From Actinomyces radicidentis (lineage in GTDB: Bacteria; Actinomycetota; Actinomycetes; Actinomycetales; Actinomycetaceae): 64,000 nt of DNA. Below the pieces are notes generated by a model that worked only from the letters and a program-made list of their open reading frames with translations, searched no databases and had not been told where the DNA came from. Location: positions 2,604,001-2,668,000 of the forward strand of contig NZ_CP014228.1 of assembly GCF_001553565.1 (NCBI RefSeq), in the 5' to 3' direction. The translations under genes were made by a program, and so were the position numbers. Of the stretch, positions 57,192 to 64,000 are shown in pieces (position 1 is the stretch's first letter; each line of letters opens with the position of its first letter).

Positions 57192-58298
57192 ATGAAGCGC
57201 TACGGCGAAACCACCAGGCTCGTTCAGCTCGATCTCACTCGGCCAAGGGACGCGGAGAGGCTGGCTCGAGCGGATCGAGCCCTCATCGAGGAGACCGAGG
57301 GCACGGACGGTCGCCTGCCGGCGTTCAACCTGGACCAGGCGGCGCGCGGCTGGGCCGCCGTGCCCGATGGACTCGCCGTCAGCGCCTTCGTGGCAGTCGA
57401 CGACGGCGGTGAGCCGGTCGGCTACTCACTGGCCATGTGGCCGGCAAACACACCGGTGGGAGCGACGTGCAGCCTCACGGTCCACGTCCAACCCTCCTGG
57501 CGACGGCGGCACATCGGCGCCGCTCTGATGCGCGCCGCGCTCGAGACCGTGCCGGACTCGTGCGGCCCCGGCGTCAGCGAGGCTCGCTTCGTCCCGGCGC
57601 CCGACGGCGTCAGGCCGACGGGCATGGCCTTCGCAGAGGTGATGGGACTGCGCTGCTCGGACGTCTCCCAGCACTACGTCCACGCCTGGCCCCAGGACCC
57701 CGACCTGCTCGACAGGCTCGACCCGACCGCTCCTGGCCCGGACGGCAGCCGAGGGCTCGGCCAGTACGTCATCCGGACGTACGTCGACGGCGTACCCGAC
57801 GAGCTCGCTGCCGGGCTCGGTGTCCTCATGGGCATGGTCGACACTGAGGCGCCCACCGGCGACCGAGTCATCGAACCGCACCCGGTCAGCCCGGAGGCCT
57901 ACCGGTCCGACGTCGCCCGATGCGTCGCCCTGGGCGGGCACCGCGTCGAGACCCTCGCTCTGGACGAGGAGCGTGTCGTCGCCTTCAACGCCCTGGAGGT
58001 CCCCGCGGACGCGGACGACCGCCTCCTCGTCCGCGACACGCTCGTCGAGCGGGGACATCGCGTCCGTCGGCTCGGCCTGGCCGTCAAGGTGGCGGGCGAG
58101 CGCGCACTCCTGGCCATGGACCTGCCCCAGCGCAGCATCCGCACTCGCACCTCGGACACGAACTCGCCGATGCGCCGACTCAACGAGAGGCTCGGGTTCG
58201 TCCCGCTGTTCACTCAGGCCGAGCTGGACGGGCGCGTCGTCGAGGCGCGGGACCACGCCCACCATGCGCTCGGGACTACGCCGGCCTCCGGCCGGTGA
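57192..58298 (+). CDS. Tandem-GNAT-domain acetyltransferase
   Basis: A 368-residue protein with two GNAT-like halves. The first contains VQPSWRRRHIGAALMRAALE (acetyl-CoA loop, about 100-120). The second ends with NSPMRRLNERLGFVP, the C-terminal GNAT signature. Mycothiol-synthase- or Eis-like two-domain acetyltransferases share this layout. ATG 57192 follows GGAGG with 5-nt spacing; an ATG 12 nt upstream lacks an RBS. It follows the ABC-F gene by 14 nt, so it is co-transcribed. Its 3' end overlaps the convergent MFS gene by 23 nt. The substrate is unknown. Confidence 0.8.
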   Translation: MKRYGETTRLVQLDLTRPRDAERLARADRALIEETEGTDGRLPAFNLDQAARGWAAVPDGLAVSAFVAVDDGGEPVGYSLAMWPANTPVGATCSLTVHVQPSWRRRHIGAALMRAALETVPDSCGPGVSEARFVPAPDGVRPTGMAFAEVMGLRCSDVSQHYVHAWPQDPDLLDRLDPTAPGPDGSRGLGQYVIRTYVDGVPDELAAGLGVLMGMVDTEAPTGDRVIEPHPVSPEAYRSDVARCVALGGHRVETLALDEERVVAFNALEVPADADDRLLVRDTLVERGHRVRRLGLAVKVAGERALLAMDLPQRSIRTRTSDTNSPMRRLNERLGFVPLFTQAELDGRVVEARDHAHHALGTTPASGR

Positions 58299-59451
58299 GG
58301 GCGACGAAGCCGATGGCGGCCGCGAGCGTGAGCCCGGGCCAGACGATGAGCGGCGCGGCCAAGCCGACGACGTCGCCGAGCCATCCGCCGAGGAACGCCG
58401 CGACCGGCACGGAGCCCATGGTGAGTGTCCGGCTGGCCGCGGCGGTCCTGCCGAGGACCGCGGGATCGACGGCGGTCGCGAGGTAGGAGCCCGCAGCGAT
58501 GTTCGTGACGGTCAGCGTCACGGACCACAGCGCCGAGAAGACGATCATGAGCACCGCACCCGCACCGGGAAGCAGGAGGGAGGCGAGCGGCAGCGCGGCG
58601 ACGAACGCCTGGACCATCGCTCCGACGGCGAAGATGCGCCGCGCCTCCACAGCGCGGACGATCCGTGGTGCGACCGCCGCCGCAACGAGGCCGGAGACGG
58701 CGCCGACGGTGCCGAGTCCACCCCAGTAGGCCGCGCCGAGCTCGAGTCGCCGAAGGACCAGAACGGCCTCGACGGAGTCGCCGATGGCCAGCCCCATGTT
58801 TCCCGCGGTCGTGAGGATGACCGAGGCGAGAAGCAGCCGGTCCGAGGTGAGCTCGTGGAACCCCGAGAACATCGAGGAACGCGTCGCCGGGGCGTCGGCC
58901 TCATCATCGTCAGGCACGTGCTTCTCGGAGTCCTCGGGCTGACGCTGCTGCGAGCGGCGCAGCCCGAGCGCCGCCACGAGTGCCAGGACGGCGAGGACGG
59001 TGGCGACGCTGAGCATCCGGTTCGCCCCGACGGCGGCGAGCAGGAGCCCGGTGGCGCCGGGGATGACGACGCCGGCGACGCGGTCGGCGGCGCTCAGGGA
59101 GGCGACGGCGGTGGCGATGCGCCCGTGGTCTGGCTCGATGAGCGGGACGGCGGAGACCTGCGCGTTCTCAGCAGCGGCCGTGAGGACTCCCAGCGCGGTG
59201 ACGAGCACCATGAGCGCGGCAGGTTGCAGGGTGCCGGTCGTGAGCAGTGCGGTGGTGGCGGCGAGGATCGCGACCTTGCCCGTCAGGACGACCGGGAGGA
59301 CGCGCGTGGCGCCGTGGGCGTCGACGACGCTGCCGAGGGGAACGGCGAGGAGGAGGAAGGAGATGGTGCCGAGGGCGTTGAGGAGGCCGAGCTGGGTGGT
59401 GCTCATGCCCAGGACGGTGACGGTGACGACGTCGAGGACGGTGTCGAGCAT
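58276..59451 (-). CDS. MFS efflux transporter (start uncertain)
   Basis: A 391-residue MFS protein with about 11 helices seen from ATG 59451. Homologous-looking sequence continues upstream in frame (LPRLLTSNGLDAASGT), which should be the end of the first helix region, but no ATG, GTG or TTG is found in that frame before a stop near 59650. Translation may start at CTG, or a frameshift may have destroyed the true start. The layout fits a TetA/EntS-like drug exporter group. The downstream end overlaps the acetyltransferase gene by 23 nt (convergent). Confidence 0.75.
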   Translation of the reverse strand: MLDTVLDVVTVTVLGMSTTQLGLLNALGTISFLLLAVPLGSVVDAHGATRVLPVVLTGKVAILAATTALLTTGTLQPAALMVLVTALGVLTAAAENAQVSAVPLIEPDHGRIATAVASLSAADRVAGVVIPGATGLLLAAVGANRMLSVATVLAVLALVAALGLRRSQQRQPEDSEKHVPDDDEADAPATRSSMFSGFHELTSDRLLLASVILTTAGNMGLAIGDSVEAVLVLRRLELGAAYWGGLGTVGAVSGLVAAAVAPRIVRAVEARRIFAVGAMVQAFVAALPLASLLLPGAGAVLMIVFSALWSVTLTVTNIAAGSYLATAVDPAVLGRTAAASRTLTMGSVPVAAFLGGWLGDVVGLAAPLIVWPGLTLAAAIGFVALTGRRPA

Positions 59452-59765
59452 CGTGCCGGAGGCGGCGTCGAGGCCGTTGGAGGTCAGGAGTCGGGGCAGT
59501 GCGGTGGACCTGGGGCGGTGATCTGGGTGGTTGTTGTCGGGCAGGGGTGGTGCTGTCGGGGCACGGTGGTACTCGCGTTTCTGACGGTGGGATGGAGCGG
59601 GGGCTCCGGGTGGTGGCGAGGTACAGACGACGGGCCCCGGCGGCTCTCATGCCGTCCGGGGTGTCACGGTGTCTGCGTGTCCCTGTCAGTTGCGCGGGAC
59701 GAAGGCGTGTGCCACGACCCTCCTCGTTGCGTCAGCTCAGTGCGATGCCTGCACTGTATCGCGCG
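59452..59765. other. MFS upstream region (314 bp)
   Basis: No complete gene is visible. It holds an inverted repeat CAGTGC-N7-GCACTG (59738-59756) that overlaps a minus-strand -10-like TACAGT, as a TetR-type operator would, and a short minus-strand ORF VAHAFVPRN (start 59715) behind GAGGAGG, resembling a leader peptide. Confidence 0.35.
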
Positions 59766-61553
59766 TCATTCGCTCATACCCGTCTCGGCCTCGGCGGCGT
59801 CCTCGGCGAAGATCTCGCGGAAGCGCCCCGGAGCCGCGAGGAGCTCGGCGTAGGTGCCCTCCTCGACCAGGCGCCCGCCGTCGAGGACGACGATGCGGTC
59901 CATCGCGCGCAGGCTGGAGGCCCGGTGGGAGACGACGAGGGTGATCCGCCCGGCGCGGTCCCGTCCGAGGTCGTCGAGGATCTCGCGCTCGGTCTCGGCG
60001 TCGACGGCGCTCGTGGGTTCGTCGAGCACCCAGATGGGCGCGTCGCGCAGGGCGATGCGGGCCAGGGCGAGGCGCTGCCACTGGCCGCCGGACAGGCCGA
60101 CGCCGTCGAACTGGGCGCCGAGCTGGGTGTCCAGCCCTTCCGGCATGGCCTCGACGGCCTCGCGCAGGCGGGCGGCGTCGAGCGCGGCCCAGATCCGCTC
60201 GTCGGGGACGTCGGTCTCGGTCGTGCCGAGCTCGACGGCCTGGCGGACGGTGAGCTCGTAGCGGCCGAACTCCTGCGAGAGCGCGCCGAAGAGCGCGAGT
60301 CGCTCGGCCTCGGGCAGGTCGGTGAGCGGCCGGTCGTCGACGGCGACCGCCCCGCCGTCGGGCGTGAGCACACCCATGAGGAGGCGGACGAGCGTGGTCT
60401 TGCCGGCTCCGTTGGCTCCGACGACGCCGACCATCTCGCCGCGCCGCACGGTGACGCTCACGCCGTCGACGGCGGGGCGGGCCCCGTGCGGGTAGGTCAC
60501 GGTGAGCCCGGTGCCGGACAGGACGTCGACGCGTCCGGGTCGAGCCGACTCGACGACGGCGTCGCTCCGGCCACGCCCGCCGCGGTCCAGCCGGGTCTCG
60601 ACGAAGTCCCGGTACGCCGCGATCGCCGGGGTCGAGGAGATGACGACGCCCGTCGTGTAGGCGGCGTCCGAGGTCGCGGCCATGCCGGACAGGATCGCGA
60701 CGGCACCGGCTGCCAGCGTGCCGGCCGAGGCAGCCGGGGTCGTCACCAGCAGCTCCAAGGCACCGGCGAGCATGAGCGCGGAGACGACGCCGGCGCCGGT
60801 GATCCACCACGCGCCGTCCACCATGACACGGACGAAGGCGTCCGCGGCACCCTTGATCCGCCCTACGGCGAGGTCGGCCATCTTCCAGCCCGTGCCCAGC
60901 GCCGCGAGCTCCGAGGCGGGCCGCTCGTAGGTGAGCTGCTCGAGGTAGTACGCGGCGTAGCGGTTGTGCTCGGACGACGCCGGGAAGCCCTTCTCCTCGA
61001 TGCTCGCGACCTTCGTGTACGCGGCTAGCACGGGCAGGGAGGCGAGCGCGATAAGCAGGGCGGCCGGCACGGAGTACGGGGCGAGGGCGATGAGCAGGAA
61101 CACCGCGGAGAGCACCGCACGCAACGAGTTGATGACGTAGGGCGCCTGGAGGGAGACGTACGCGCGGATGGACTCCGCGGCGGTGCGCGCCCGGGAGGCG
61201 AGCTCGGCGTCCATGAGCTCGGCCGGGGTGGCACGGGCCATGGCGTGAGCGAGGTCGGTCTCGCACGCCTGCCTCACGCGCCGCGTGAGGACCTGGCTCG
61301 TGGTCATGGCGACCTGGTTGACGGCCCGGTTCAGGCCGAAGACGAGGGCCGCCGCTGCGAGCACGGCGACGACCGAGCCGGTGAGGCGGCCGCCCGAGCG
61401 CAGGCCGGCGTCGACCAGGCGGTCGATGAGCACGACCTGGAGGGCGGGGCCGGCGGCGTCGAGGACCACGGCGGCGAGCTGGGCGAGCACGAGTGCGGGT
61501 GCCGCGCGCCAGGCCAGGCGCAACGACCACCACGAGGTGCGAAGGACATTCAT
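59766..61553 (-). CDS. ABC exporter, fused membrane and ATPase domains
   Basis: A 595-residue homodimer-type exporter half: six membrane helices (about 15-310) with an ATPase at the end, Walker A GANGAGKTT (near 395), Q-loop GALSQEFGRYE, signature LSGGQWQRLALARIAL (near 500), Walker B IWVLDEPTSAVD and switch LVVSHRASSL. Similar exporters move lipids, peptides or drugs; no cargo gene is evident. ATG 61553 overlaps the stop of a possible 66-codon ORF (61550-61750) by 4 nt and has GGAGATC upstream. The product ends in a short acidic tail. Confidence 0.88.
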   Translation of the reverse strand: MNVLRTSWWSLRLAWRAAPALVLAQLAAVVLDAAGPALQVVLIDRLVDAGLRSGGRLTGSVVAVLAAAALVFGLNRAVNQVAMTTSQVLTRRVRQACETDLAHAMARATPAELMDAELASRARTAAESIRAYVSLQAPYVINSLRAVLSAVFLLIALAPYSVPAALLIALASLPVLAAYTKVASIEEKGFPASSEHNRYAAYYLEQLTYERPASELAALGTGWKMADLAVGRIKGAADAFVRVMVDGAWWITGAGVVSALMLAGALELLVTTPAASAGTLAAGAVAILSGMAATSDAAYTTGVVISSTPAIAAYRDFVETRLDRGGRGRSDAVVESARPGRVDVLSGTGLTVTYPHGARPAVDGVSVTVRRGEMVGVVGANGAGKTTLVRLLMGVLTPDGGAVAVDDRPLTDLPEAERLALFGALSQEFGRYELTVRQAVELGTTETDVPDERIWAALDAARLREAVEAMPEGLDTQLGAQFDGVGLSGGQWQRLALARIALRDAPIWVLDEPTSAVDAETEREILDDLGRDRAGRITLVVSHRASSLRAMDRIVVLDGGRLVEEGTYAELLAAPGRFREIFAEDAAEAETGMSE

Positions 61554-61782
61554 GAAAGGGATCTCCGGCCGCGGCGCAGCACGCCCGGCGCTGGTGGAAG
61601 GGACAGCAGGACTCGACTGGTGCAGAGGCTGTGCCCGCCCTGACGCCACGTGGTCGCGGGCTCAGTGCGGGTACGTGGCGTCGTGGTCGAGGCCGATCGC
61701 GCGCTGCAGGTCAGGCGAGGGCCATGTCCGGGTGCTCCTTCGGGATCCATGTGCGCGCACCGGGGAGGTGCGGCGCGTCACA

Positions 61783-61809
61783 CCGTAGCAGGTCAAGCAC
61801 CTGCAACGG
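61783..61809. repeat. 27-bp near-perfect palindrome between deacetylase and exporter genes
   Basis: CCGTAGCAGGT and ACCTGCAACGG are inverted around CAAGC, with one mismatch. It spans the stop codon of the deacetylase gene (61793). It could be a terminator stem or an operator; there is no T-run. Confidence 0.5.
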
Positions 61810-62716
61810 CGGATCCGGTCCCGCTCGCTCTCGCGGCGTCGGCGGCGAGCATCTGGGAGCCGGTGACGAAGCGAAGTCCCTCGGCCTTGAGGGCGGTGAT
61901 GGACCGGCCGAGCGCCGCGAAGATGGCCGCGTTGGGCTGGCTGCGCCCGTCATGGCACAGGACGACGGCGCCCGCGTGGACGGTCGTGGCGAGGTCGGCG
62001 GCGTCGGCGGCGCTCGGTGCGTGACGGCTCCACAGGAGCACGTCGAGGTCGAGCTCGGCGGCCACCATGAGCGCGGGGGCGTCCACGCGCCCGTAGGGCG
62101 GCCGCCAGACCCTCGGCGTCGGCGCCCCGGCCTGCTCGATCGCGGTGATCGTCCGGGACAGCGAGCCGCGCAGCTCGTCGGCGTCGACGCCGTAGACGTC
62201 CGTGTGAACCCAGTTGTGGACGCCGACCTCGTGGCCCGCCGCGGTCTCGCTGCGCACGAGCCCGGGGTTGTCGGCCACGGCCGAGCCGAGAACGAAGAAG
62301 GTTGCCGGGACGCCGACGGCGTCGAGCATGCGCAGCGCCATGGGCGTCCAGTGACGGTCGGGGCCGTCGTCGAAGGTGATCGCGGCGAGGCCGGTGGCCG
62401 GGTCCGTCTGGAAGAGGACGCGCGCCGCGAGGCGTCCGGATCGGGACGGCTGCGGAGCGACTCGCGCCGTCGGGGACAGGTGGGTGTCGAGGTGGTGGAC
62501 CGCCTCGGCGCCCGCTCCCCCGCCGACGGCGAGACCGGCGGCGGTGAGGGCGGCGCCGGCGAGTCCGTGGCGCAGCAGGCTGCGCCGGCCGGTGAGCCCC
62601 GGCTCCGGCGTCGTCCCACCGGGCGCGGGCCGGCCGGCGGGAAGCGGGTCCGGGTCGTCGTGGAAGCCCCCGGCGGCGGGGACGGCGGAGAGGTCGGAAC
62701 GCTGGGACTCGTGCAC
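61793..62716 (-). CDS. Polysaccharide deacetylase (NodB fold), probably exported
   Basis: A 307-residue protein with an N-terminal Tat-like signal (GRRSLLRHGLAGAALTAAG, about 42-60) and a NodB homology domain. Motif 1 is ITFDDGPDRHW with the catalytic and metal Asp residues near 120; motif 2 is HNWVHTD; motif 3 is RPPYGRVD; the final motif is HDG. Such enzymes remove acetyl groups from peptidoglycan or exopolysaccharide outside the membrane. It is an isolated gene between the ABC exporter and the MFS gene; a cell-wall role is inferred. Confidence 0.88.
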   Translation of the reverse strand: MHESQRSDLSAVPAAGGFHDDPDPLPAGRPAPGGTTPEPGLTGRRSLLRHGLAGAALTAAGLAVGGGAGAEAVHHLDTHLSPTARVAPQPSRSGRLAARVLFQTDPATGLAAITFDDGPDRHWTPMALRMLDAVGVPATFFVLGSAVADNPGLVRSETAAGHEVGVHNWVHTDVYGVDADELRGSLSRTITAIEQAGAPTPRVWRPPYGRVDAPALMVAAELDLDVLLWSRHAPSAADAADLATTVHAGAVVLCHDGRSQPNAAIFAALGRSITALKAEGLRFVTGSQMLAADAARASGTGSAVAGA

Positions 62717-62783
62717 GCCGTCAGGCTAGGAAGCCCACGGTTCCGCGGGATCCTCCCCGAGACTGAGCCCGCTCGCGGACCTC

Positions 62784-64000
62784 CTACGCCTCCGGGAGGT
62801 GTCGCTCCTCGTGCACCCGCCCGACGAGCAGGTGGCTGGCCCACGCGCCGACCACTCCCACGAGCATGACGGCGACCATGGGCACGGCCGTGCTCGAGCC
62901 GCCGGCGGAGGCGAGCGGCGCCGAGGTCCCGTTGGCGACGGCCTGGGCGACGCCGAGGAAGGCGCTCGCCACGCCGGCGACGTGGGCGACCTCGGACAGG
63001 GCCATGGCCGAGGAGTTGCCGAAGACGAAGGCCTGGGAGCCCATGAGGAGGACGAAACCGCAGCACAGCGGCACGAGCGCCACGTCCAGGACCAGGACGC
63101 TCACGGTGACGACGGCGACGCCGACCGCCGAGCCCGTCAGGCCCACGGCCATGAGACTGCGCGGGCTGCGACCGCGCACGAGGCGCGCGTTGAGGACGCT
63201 GAGCAGCATCTGGCAGCCGGCCGTCGCGCCGAAGAAGATCGAGTACGTGAGCGGGCTCAGCCCCTTGATCTCCTGGAGGACGAAGGACGACGAGGAGATG
63301 TAGGCGAACATCCCGAAACCGGAGAAGACGCTCGTGAGCATGTAGCCCAGGTAGGCTCGCTCGCCGGTGAGCTCGCGGAAGCCGTCGACGAAGCGGCGCA
63401 GGCCGCCGTCGTGCCGGGCCTCGCGCGGCAGGGACTCGGGCACGAAGATCCAGGCCATCGCCGTCATGAACAGACCGAAGGCGACGAGGCACCAGAAGAC
63501 GACCCGCCAGGTCGACACCGTGAGGACGGCACCGCCGATGACGGGGGCGATCATCGGGGCGAGGGCCTGGACCGCCATGAGAATGGACATCGTCGAGGCC
63601 AGGGCGCTGCCACGCGCCAGGTCGACGAGGACGGCCCGGCCGACGACGGAGGCCGCGCCGCCGCCGAAGCCCTGGAGGACGCGGCCGAGCATGAGCACCC
63701 CGATGGTGGGCGCGAAGGCGCAGACGAGTGCGCCGAGGGTGCACACGAGGCCGCCGAGGATCATCGGGCCGCGGCGCCCGCGCTGGTCGGAGACGGCGCC
63801 GCCGACGAGCTGGCCGAGGGCCATGCCGATGAAGAAGGCGGTGAGGGTGAGGCCGACCGCGCTCGCCGAGGCGCCCAGGTCCGCCGTGACCTCAGGGAAG
63901 GCCGGGGAGTACATGTCGGTCGCGAAGGGCGGGACGGCGTTCTGGACCGCGAGGGCGACGATGAGCCCGGCAGTGACGACGGGCTCGGGGTTGCGGCGGA
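62784..64000 (-). CDS. Bcr/CflA-type MFS multidrug transporter (5' partial)
   Basis: The frame is open to the window edge, so the first codons lie outside. At least 405 residues are seen, with about 11-12 helices. Family marks are AVPPFATDMYSPAFPEVTADLGAS, the loop 2-3 motif GAVSDQRGRRGPMILGG, and FGGGAASVVGRAVLVDLARG. Bcr/CflA proteins pump bicyclomycin, sulfonamides and other drugs out with protons. The gene is convergent with nothing on its 3' side; it is followed by the deacetylase gene 67 bp on. Specificity is unknown. Confidence 0.87.
   Translation of the reverse strand, partial: RRNPEPVVTAGLIVALAVQNAVPPFATDMYSPAFPEVTADLGASASAVGLTLTAFFIGMALGQLVGGAVSDQRGRRGPMILGGLVCTLGALVCAFAPTIGVLMLGRVLQGFGGGAASVVGRAVLVDLARGSALASTMSILMAVQALAPMIAPVIGGAVLTVSTWRVVFWCLVAFGLFMTAMAWIFVPESLPREARHDGGLRRFVDGFRELTGERAYLGYMLTSVFSGFGMFAYISSSSFVLQEIKGLSPLTYSIFFGATAGCQMLLSVLNARLVRGRSPRSLMAVGLTGSAVGVAVVTVSVLVLDVALVPLCCGFVLLMGSQAFVFGNSSAMALSEVAHVAGVASAFLGVAQAVANGTSAPLASAGGSSTAVPMVAVMLVGVVGAWASHLLVGRVHEERHLPEA

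Noticed and set aside
61550-61750. A 66-codon ORF overlapping the ABC exporter start by 4 nt
   Set aside because: No RBS and Arg/Pro/Thr-rich shadow composition; the coupling geometry alone is not enough to call a peptide gene.

Overview
The window is a very GC-rich chromosomal segment (estimated by eye at about 70 percent G+C) from an actinobacterium, most likely a member of the Actinomycetaceae (Actinomyces or Schaalia type). The gene order follows the actinobacterial backbone that, from my memory of Mycobacterium tuberculosis, runs hisF-hisI-trpC-lgt-pyk-pdtaR-polA-rpsA-coaE-uvrB-uvrA, and there is a complete Pup conjugation locus. No rRNA, phage, transposase gene or CRISPR array is visible. 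One tRNA gene is present.

Layout. 1-5 kb: end of a membrane protein gene, then uvrA and a YciI-like gene. 5.4-10.3 kb: a metal-transport operon on the minus strand, with an inverted-repeat operator over the -10 box, a yybP-ykoY (Mn2+) riboswitch, two tandem TerC genes and a CtpE-like P-type ATPase. 10.4-14.4 kb: uvrB, a fused pyroglutamyl-peptidase/dephospho-CoA kinase, and a SugE/Gdx exporter preceded by a two-hairpin guanidine-II riboswitch. 14.4-19.7 kb: a shikimate/quinate block (aroD, MFS transporter, aroE, flavin oxidoreductase, aroKB) in which three of five genes are frameshifted, internally deleted or truncated. 19.8-27.4 kb: rpsA, polA, a thioesterase, pdtaR, a short tRNA with a Leu(CAA) anticodon, and pyk. 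27.6-39.9 kb: gltBD, lgt, a TrpC-like protein with altered catalytic residues, an OPT transporter, hisI, hisF and a P-loop protein. 39.9-47.8 kb: an FKBP-like lipoprotein or membrane protein, pafA, pup, dop, arc/mpa and trmI. The proteasome genes prcBA are absent and ARC lacks the C-terminal proteasome-docking motif.

47.9-64 kb is accessory DNA: a methyltransferase, acetyltransferases, a YoeB-type toxin with a beheaded antitoxin, a two-gene ABC exporter flanked by direct repeats, a ribbon-helix-helix toxin-antitoxin pair flanked by two copies of a 227-nt structured, probably noncoding RNA, an ABC-F protein with a short leader peptide, MFS and ABC exporters, a polysaccharide deacetylase and the 3' part of a Bcr/CflA-type efflux gene.

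The strongest candidate for an undescribed element is the two-copy RNA at 54.3 and 55.2 kb. It carries paired-base covariation, two internal CUUA/GGGAG hairpins and a long terminal hairpin, and it may be a stand-alone HEARO/omega-RNA-like element. Other notable points are the guanidine-II and Mn2+ riboswitches, the pcp-coaE fusion, pupylation without a proteasome, and the decaying quinate locus.
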